Part shown: in pieces, positions 46,180 through 50,441 of the stretch | Numbering within the stretch: the stretch's first letter is position 1 | Layout of the letters: every line of letters starts with the position of its first letter | Source of the DNA: JBFMFH01 sp040752275 | GTDB taxonomy: Bacteria > Acidobacteriota > Vicinamibacteria > Vicinamibacterales > JAKQTR01 | Length of the DNA stretch: 50,441 nucleotides | Assembly: GCA_040752275.1 (NCBI GenBank) | Contig: JBFMFH010000107.1 | Span: 1 to 50,441, forward strand | Direction: 5' to 3' | Translations under genes and position numbers: made by a program | Notes under the pieces: model-generated | Database searches by the model: none | What the model was told of the DNA's origin: nothing | Seen by the model: only the letters and a program-made list of their open reading frames with translations

Positions 46180-46239
46180 AGAAGACAGGAGACAGAAGAT
46201 AGAAGAAGTAGTCAGTAGACAGTAGATAGTAGATAGTAG
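46180..46239. repeat. purine-rich heptamer array (AGWAGAY)
   Basis: Units AGAAGAC, AGGAGAC, AGAAGAT, a 6-nt AGAAGA, then AGTAGTC, AGTAGAC, AGTAGAT, AGTAGAT and a partial AGTAG follow each other. The stretch has almost no C on the + strand and is far more AT-rich than its surroundings. It lies 45-104 bp upstream of the first M14 gene's start and ends 80 bp before the antitoxin start. Confidence 0.75.
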
Positions 46240-46301
46240 CCGGGCTGTCGCGCTGAGCCTCTTGGGTGCCGGGCTGTCAGCGGTCGTTCCGGGGCGGGAG
46301 T

Positions 46302-46312
46302 GTGTTACACTT
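46302..46312 (+). promoter_or_regulatory. -10/operator box of second toxin-antitoxin module
   Basis: GTGTTACAC (46302-46310) is an exact palindrome around its central T and contains TACACT (46306-46311), the same -10 hexamer as the 27-kb module. The ATG is at 46320, giving a leader of about three bases. No good -35 is seen, so activation or extended binding may be needed. Confidence 0.5.
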
Positions 46313-46319
46313 CTGCCAT

Positions 46320-46532
46320 ATGGGTAATACGCTGACCATCCGGCTGCCCGAGGACCTCGCGCGATGGCTGGCAGACGTGGCCGAGCGGACCGGGATGTCT
46401 CAGGGGCAGGTCGTCCGCCAGCACCTGGAGGCGGCGCGGGCGGCGGACTGCGGGCGCCCGTTTCTTGGTCTGGCCGGCGCGGTCAACGGTCCGCGCGATC
46501 TGTCGGGGCGCAAGGGTTTCGCCACGCAATGA
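46320..46532 (+). CDS. ribbon-helix-helix antitoxin (VapB-type), second module
   Basis: A 70-residue protein whose N-terminus MGNTLTIRLPEDLARWLADVAE, then GMSQGQVVRQHLEAAR, is a ribbon-helix-helix fold. The tail FLGLAGAVNGPRDLSGRKGF is typical for antitoxins of PIN-domain toxins. I chose the ATG at 46320 because of the promoter box just upstream; the frame is open to 46266 without an initiation signal. It overlaps the toxin start (ATGA). Confidence 0.85.
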   Translation: MGNTLTIRLPEDLARWLADVAERTGMSQGQVVRQHLEAARAADCGRPFLGLAGAVNGPRDLSGRKGFATQ

Positions 46533-46936
46533 CGGGCATCGCCGACACGGGGTTCATTGTCGCCTTCGCGAACCGCAACGACCGCCATCACCAGTGGGCC
46601 GTCAGCATCGCGTCCCGGCTGGACGTTCCGCTGCTGACCTGCGAGGCGGTCCTTGCCGAAGCCGCGTTCCACCTGCGGAGTGCGTCCCTCGTGCTGCAGC
46701 TGATCGAGACCGGGCTGCTCGCGCCGGCATTCCACGCCGAAGAACACCTGCCACACCTTGCCCAGCTGGCCTCCCGCTACTCGGATCGCGCGCCGGATCT
46801 GGCCGATTTGTGCCTCATTCGCATGAGTGAACTGCATCCGAAGCACGTCGTGGTGACAGTGGATCGCGAGGATTTCCGCGTCTACCGGCGCAACAAACGA
46901 GACGTCGTCCCGCTCGTGTGCCCGCCGGGAGGGTAG
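46529..46936 (+). CDS. PIN-domain toxin (VapC-type), second module
   Basis: A 135-residue PIN-domain protein. Acidic residues of the active site are in IADTGFIVAFANRNDRHH (Asp6), TCEAVLAEAAFHL (Glu), APDLADLCLIRM (Asp) and VVTVDREDFRVYRR (Asp). The ATG overlaps the antitoxin stop; a longer frame to 46364 is only the antitoxin's shadow. It differs clearly in sequence from the toxin at 27255, so the two modules are not recent duplicates. Confidence 0.87.
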   Translation: MTGIADTGFIVAFANRNDRHHQWAVSIASRLDVPLLTCEAVLAEAAFHLRSASLVLQLIETGLLAPAFHAEEHLPHLAQLASRYSDRAPDLADLCLIRMSELHPKHVVVTVDREDFRVYRRNKRDVVPLVCPPGG

Positions 46937-46952
46937 GGGCCGAGCTGGCCCC

Positions 46953-47282
46953 CTATTGCCGGTTCCCACCCACAGGCACCTTTGCCTTCAGCTCCTCACA
47001 CCAGTTCTGGGCGAGCTTGATGTGGGTCGCGGGAGGCGGAATACGGGGGCTCCCCCACGAAACGGCGTAGAAGGCCTGCCCATCGGGGGCGACGTCATAG
47101 CACCGCACCACCCCATAGCCGAACGACATGCTTGACTGGTGGAACGAGAACAGCGCTCGGGGAACTCCTATTCTCGGCGGGTCACCGGGCTCGAAGTCGG
47201 CGACTGGTGAAAACTGGGGCTGATAGGTGGGGCGTTGGGGATCAAGTTCCGGATGCGTCACCTCACCGCTACTCACGTCCAC
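46953..47282 (-). pseudogene. C-terminal remnant of a kinase/beta-propeller protein
   Basis: About 109 codons. The end (RCYDVAPDGQAFYAV...HIKLAQNWCEELKAKVP) matches the characteristic end of large acidobacterial Ser/Thr kinase and TolB-like WD40 propeller proteins, normally written YDVSPDGQRFL...VVLNWFEELK. Kinase domain, membrane helix and earlier blades are missing. The only start is a GTG without a ribosome site, and the upstream codons look random. It is therefore best read as a truncated leftover next to a toxin-antitoxin module. Confidence 0.6.
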
Positions 47283-47436
47283 AAGCGAAGAGTCCCCGGC
47301 GAACAGGCTCGTGGTGGCTCGAGGCCCGAGGCACCCACCAGGACCCTCCGTCTCTGTCGGTCCGTTTGTTCGTCCCGCGCGCCCCGCCCATCAGGAGGAA
47401 GGTGAACCATGCCGTCTCTTGCACAGAGGAGGATGT

Positions 47437-48609
47437 ATGCGCATGCGAACGCTCACCTTGTTCCTGCTGCTGGCGGCACTGGCGGTGCCGGCACTCGTAC
47501 AGGAACAGCGCGGCGCCATTGAGGGCGTCATCAAGGACTCGTCGGGAGCCGTGCTGCCCGGCGTCACCGTCGAGGCTCGCAACCTGGCGGTCGGATCTAT
47601 CGTGTCGACGGTCACCAGCGAGACCGGCGTCTATCGGTTCCCGGCGCTGCAGCCGGGCACCTACCAGGTCGTGGCACAACTGCAGGGGTTCAACCCCGGG
47701 CAGATCGACGGAGTCCTCGTTGCGCTGGGCGAGATCAAGACCGTCAATGTGACGCTCTCCGTGGGCGCGGTCACGGAGACCGTGCAGGTGAGGGGTGAGG
47801 CCCCGCTGGTCGACGTGCGGCAGAGCGCCCGCGCCACCAGCATCCGCAACGAGCAGATCGACCTGCTGCCCAGGGGCCGTGACTTCAGCTCGCTGGGCGT
47901 GCCGTATCCGAAGGCCAAGCGGCAGTACGACAGCGTCGAGTTCACATACAACAAGCTGCTCTCGAACAACTGGTCGCTGCGCGCCAGCTACATGTGGAGC
48001 CGGCTATGGGGCAACTACTCCGGGCTGTCGCAGTCGGACGAGAACGGCCGGACCAGCCCGAACGTCGGGCGCGTGTTCGACTACCCGCTCATGATGTTCG
48101 ATGAGACCGGGCAGCCGGTGTACGGCCTGCTGGCGACCGATCGGCCGCACCAGCTCAAGGCCCAGGCGCTCTACGTGTTCGACTTCGGCACGAGCATCGG
48201 CGCCAACTTCTACGTGGCGAGCGGTCTCCCCGTCACCCGTGAAATCGGGGTGCACCCACCGAACAACCTGCCGGTGCAGTACAAAGGCCGGCTGAGCGAC
48301 GGGCGGACCCCGACGTTTTCGCAGACTGACATCTACGTCCAGCACGAGTTCCGGTTCGCCAACGGTCGACGGCTGCAGGTCAGTCTCAATGTGCTGAACC
48401 TCTTCAACCAGAAGACGGCCATCGGCCGCAACTCGACATATCACGACTCCAACGGTATCGTGCCGGACGAGGACGACGTGTACGCCGGTCGAGCCAGCTT
48501 CGACCGGTACATCGCGGAGCAGGGCGTCTTGCAGAATCCCCTGTTCCTGAAGGACGACGCCTTCCAACGGCAGCTCGAAGGTCGCTTCGGAGTGAAGTTC
48601 ATCTTCTAG
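47437..48609 (+). pseudogene. TonB-dependent receptor with internal deletion (Oar-like)
   Basis: A 390-codon open frame with GAGGAGG before the ATG. It has a signal peptide (~1-22), a CarboxypepD regulatory domain (~25-110; IEGVIKDSSGAVLPGVTVEARN) and the conserved lead-in to the plug (NEQIDLLPRGRDFSSLG). At ~residue 154 (near nt 47899) it jumps directly to late-barrel sequence (QYDSVEFTYNKLLSNNWSLRASYMWS) and runs to a normal end (FGVKFIF). Full receptors of this type are ~1000 residues, so roughly 600 residues including the whole plug are missing. The deletion is in frame. It could not work as a gated channel. Confidence 0.75.
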
Positions 48610-48618
48610 CTCGCTTCC

Positions 48619-48645
48619 GGGGCCGGGGGAACGTCCCCCGGCCCC
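48619..48645 (+). terminator. strong GC hairpin after the deleted receptor gene
   Basis: An 11-bp perfect stem (GGGGCCGGGGG with CCCCCGGCCCC) and a 5-nt loop AACGT, starting ten bases past the stop codon and followed by TCATCTGTGAT. This is a likely intrinsic terminator. Confidence 0.65.
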
Positions 48646-48691
48646 TCATCTGTGATCCTGCCGAACACCCCCGTTCTAGAGCGGGTCTCAT

Positions 48692-48708
48692 CCCGGAGTC
48701 CTCCCGGA
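48692..48708. repeat. second copy of the 17-mer from 36904
   Basis: CCCGGAGTCCTCCCGGA is identical to 36904-36920, and TAGAGCGGG (48677-48685) is also shared. It lies between the receptor remnant and the HELQH gene. Confidence 0.5.
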
Positions 48709-48743
48709 GTCCCCTGTCTCCTCCGGCCGCAGGCCGCGGCCCT

Positions 48744-49148
48744 ATGCTCGCCCGAGGCTACGAACTGTCGCCGTCGTTCGCGGGCCTGGTCGACATCCTC
48801 GAAGCCAGCGACACGGTCGTCTACGTGAGCACGGGCCTCCTGCAGTTGCCCGGCCATCTGCGGTTCGCGGGCGCCACGCCGTGCGGGCGTCTGACGCGGA
48901 TCACGATCAACAGCCTCGATCAGGAGCTGCACCGGATCGCCGCGCTGGGCCACGAACTGCAGCACGCGGTCGAGATCGCGCAGACGCCGGCGATCACCGA
49001 CAGCGACGGGCTCGTGCACTTCTACGAAGCCCACGGCTTCAGAAAGCCGCGGGGCGGGTTCTGCACCCGGGCAGCCGATGCGATGACGGCAACGGTCAAG
49101 GCCGAGGTCTGCCACGCGCTGGCGGCCCACCGAGGACGCACGCGGTGA
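48744..49148 (+). CDS. HExxH-motif protein, probably missing its N-terminus
   Basis: A 134-residue protein with the zinc-peptidase-like motif HELQH in ALGHELQHAVEIAQ (~68-81) and YEAHGFRKPRGGFCTRAAD after it. The start MLARGYELSPSFAGLVDILEASDTVVYV resembles the middle of a secreted acidobacterial family that normally begins with a signal peptide, which is absent here; the sequence just upstream is repeat-like. No ribosome site is evident. It is either a cytoplasmic variant or a 5'-truncated gene. The HELQH helix is complete, so activity cannot be excluded. Confidence 0.55.
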   Translation: MLARGYELSPSFAGLVDILEASDTVVYVSTGLLQLPGHLRFAGATPCGRLTRITINSLDQELHRIAALGHELQHAVEIAQTPAITDSDGLVHFYEAHGFRKPRGGFCTRAADAMTATVKAEVCHALAAHRGRTR

Positions 49149-49160
49149 CCTGCCGACGAC

Positions 49161-49193
49161 GGCCACGAGCTGCAGCACGCGGTGGAGATTGCC
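49161..49193 (+). pseudogene. duplicated fragment of the HELQH motif
   Basis: These 33 bases encode GHELQHAVEIA, the same 11 residues as 48948-48980, with only a few synonymous differences, but no open gene surrounds them. It is a scrap of a second copy left between the HELQH gene and the permease gene. Confidence 0.6.
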
Positions 49194-49260
49194 GGCCGCC
49201 CCGCGCGCGAGGCAACTTTCCAGCCACGCCCTCCGTCCAACCGGAGAATGGGAGGTATGC

Positions 49261-50441
49261 ATGCTGGACGGTCTGCGCCAGGACGTCAGGATTGGTGTCC
49301 GCGGACTCTTGAAGACACCGGGGTTCGCAGCGGCGGCCGTCGTCACCCTGGCGCTCGGCATCGGCGCCACCTCGGCCGTCTTCAGCGTCGTGAAGGCCGT
49401 GCTGCTGACGCCCCTCCCCTACGCCGAGCCTGGGCGGCGGGTCCAGATCTTCAGCCGGTGGATCAGCTTCGACAAGACGTGGCTCTCAGATCAGGAAGTG
49501 GTCGACTACCGGGCGATGGCCCGGACGCTCGAGGATGTAGCGGCCTGGGGCACGTCCGCTCAGAACCTCACTGGCGACGGGGAGCCGGTCCGCATCAACG
49601 TCGGTTTCGTCATGGCGAATCTGTTCGACGTGCTCGGGTCACGTCCGTTCCTGGGACGGGGATTCACGCCGGAGGAGGATCGCCCGGGCAGCGCGCCGGT
49701 CGCCGTGATCGGCTACGGACTGTGGCAGGCGCGCTACGGCGGCGATTCCGCCGTGCTCGGCCGGACGCTGACGATCGATGAGACGCCCGTTCGGGTGGTT
49801 GGCGTCATGCCCGAGGGGTTCCGTCTTCCGACCGACTTCACCGCCGAGGCGGCCGACCCGACGCAGGTGTGGCGGCCTCTCCAGATGGACCTGGGCAACC
49901 TGCAGCGAGGCAGCCACGGGTACTTCGCCGCGGCGCGTCTCGCGCCAGGCGAGACCGCGGCCTCGGCAACCGAGGAGCTGCGGGCGATCACCCGCCGGCT
50001 CACGGAGCAGGGGTTGTACCCCGAAAGCATGCAGTTCTCCGCCTTTGCCGTGCCGCTCGACGAGGAGATCCGAGGCGGCGTGCGCCCGGCCCTGTGGCTG
50101 CTCACCGGGGCGGTCACGTGTCTGCTCCTCGTCGCGTGCGCCAACGTCGCCAACCTGCTGCTCGTCCGCGGGGACGCGCGGCTGCGGGAGGTCGCGGTCC
50201 GCGCGGCGATCGGCGCCTCGCCCGGGCGCGTGGTACGCCAACTCCTGACGGAGAACACCGTGCTGGCGTTCTCGGGCTCCCTCCTCGGCTTCGGGCTGGC
50301 GCTGGCCGGAGTCCGGGCGCTCGTCGTCTTCGATCCCGCGAGCCTGCCGCCATTGGCCCCGGTGAAGCTCGACGGAGTCGCTGTCGTCTTCACCCTCGTG
50401 CTCGGAGTCGCCACGACGGTCCTGTTCGGTCTGGTGCCTGC
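49261..50441 (+). CDS. ADOP-type ABC transporter permease 4, cut by window end
   Basis: The frame is open from the ATG at 49261 (GGAGG five bases upstream) through the end of the window, 393 codons. It starts MLDGLRQDVRIGVRGLLKTPGF, with first helix ~20-45 (AAVVTLALGIGATSAVFSVVKAVLL). A periplasmic domain (~50-270) includes GRGFTPEEDRPGSAPVAVIGYGLWQARYGG. The first FtsX block follows (~275-393; VACANVANLLLVRGDARLREVAVRAAIGASPGRVVRQLL). The second half lies beyond the window. It runs opposite to the other three ADOP genes. Confidence 0.9.
   Translation, partial: MLDGLRQDVRIGVRGLLKTPGFAAAAVVTLALGIGATSAVFSVVKAVLLTPLPYAEPGRRVQIFSRWISFDKTWLSDQEVVDYRAMARTLEDVAAWGTSAQNLTGDGEPVRINVGFVMANLFDVLGSRPFLGRGFTPEEDRPGSAPVAVIGYGLWQARYGGDSAVLGRTLTIDETPVRVVGVMPEGFRLPTDFTAEAADPTQVWRPLQMDLGNLQRGSHGYFAAARLAPGETAASATEELRAITRRLTEQGLYPESMQFSAFAVPLDEEIRGGVRPALWLLTGAVTCLLLVACANVANLLLVRGDARLREVAVRAAIGASPGRVVRQLLTENTVLAFSGSLLGFGLALAGVRALVVFDPASLPPLAPVKLDGVAVVFTLVLGVATTVLFGLVP

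Noticed and set aside
46180..46239. Possible CRISPR array
   Set aside because: Units are 7 bp without spacers of CRISPR length and no cas genes are present. It is a simple tandem repeat.
47409..47520. Short leader open frame with its own AGGAGG before the receptor remnant
   Set aside because: It starts well but its ~37 codons overlap the receptor's start in another frame and look Ala/Gly-rich. The second ribosome site at 47426 fits the receptor better.
1..50441. tRNA, rRNA or transposase genes
   Set aside because: I looked for cloverleaf-like stretches, rRNA signatures and DDE/HUH motifs and found nothing I could support; a covariance-model search could still find a small RNA.

Overview
The window is about 50 kb of high-GC bacterial chromosome. 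The best fit is an Acidobacteriota, probably Vicinamibacteria-like. Four very large orphan MacB/FtsX permeases of the ADOP type (one cut by the window end), two VWFA-related secreted proteins, Oar/CarboxypepD-type TonB receptors and many GTG starts all point that way. The lineage is inferred from gene content; no rRNA or tRNA gene was found.

Region 1 (0.2-14 kb) is almost entirely minus strand and mostly housekeeping. Read from its upstream end it holds an M16 peptidase, purB, purF, purM, purN, a VWFA-related secreted protein, tyrS, class I fructose-bisphosphate aldolase, a secreted TPR/thioredoxin-fold protein with a CPPC motif, and a lone DsbD N-terminal domain. The purine genes are tightly coupled (ATGA/GTGA overlaps). 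Repeats sit in the gaps: a ~190 bp element present twice in inverted orientation, a ~57-61 bp REP-like hairpin element present twice, and a 17 bp perfect inverted repeat.

Region 2 (14-19.6 kb, plus strand) has rlmN and two exported amidohydrolase-family proteins. Only the first of the three amidohydrolase domains keeps its metal ligands.

Region 3 (19.6-26.8 kb, minus strand) is a cell-surface signalling operon: ECF sigma factor, FecR-like anti-sigma, a TonB receptor with an STN signalling domain, then a second TonB receptor. An 86 bp nested palindrome built from heptamer repeats separates the two receptors.

Region 4 (27-46 kb) is accessory. It holds a VapBC-type toxin-antitoxin pair on a near-leaderless promoter, three intact ADOP permeases, a CPBP membrane protease, a CGNR-type regulator divergent from an EamA exporter across a 33 bp operator-like dyad, an alpha/beta hydrolase lipoprotein, a TPR plus VWFA operon, and a GlsB-like membrane protein after two secreted M14 carboxypeptidases. 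One of these peptidases has a frameshift exactly at a perfect hairpin.

Region 5 (46-50.4 kb) has a second VapBC-type pair with the same -10/start arrangement, then a stretch of gene remains: the C-terminus of a kinase/beta-propeller protein, a TonB receptor lacking its middle, a HELQH protein apparently missing its N-terminus with a duplicated scrap of its motif behind it, and the start of a fourth ADOP permease.

The most unusual features are the 7-bp tandem arrays at three intergenic sites, the operator dyad at 34.7 kb, the hairpin frameshift in the M14 gene, and the split DsbD/thioredoxin pair.
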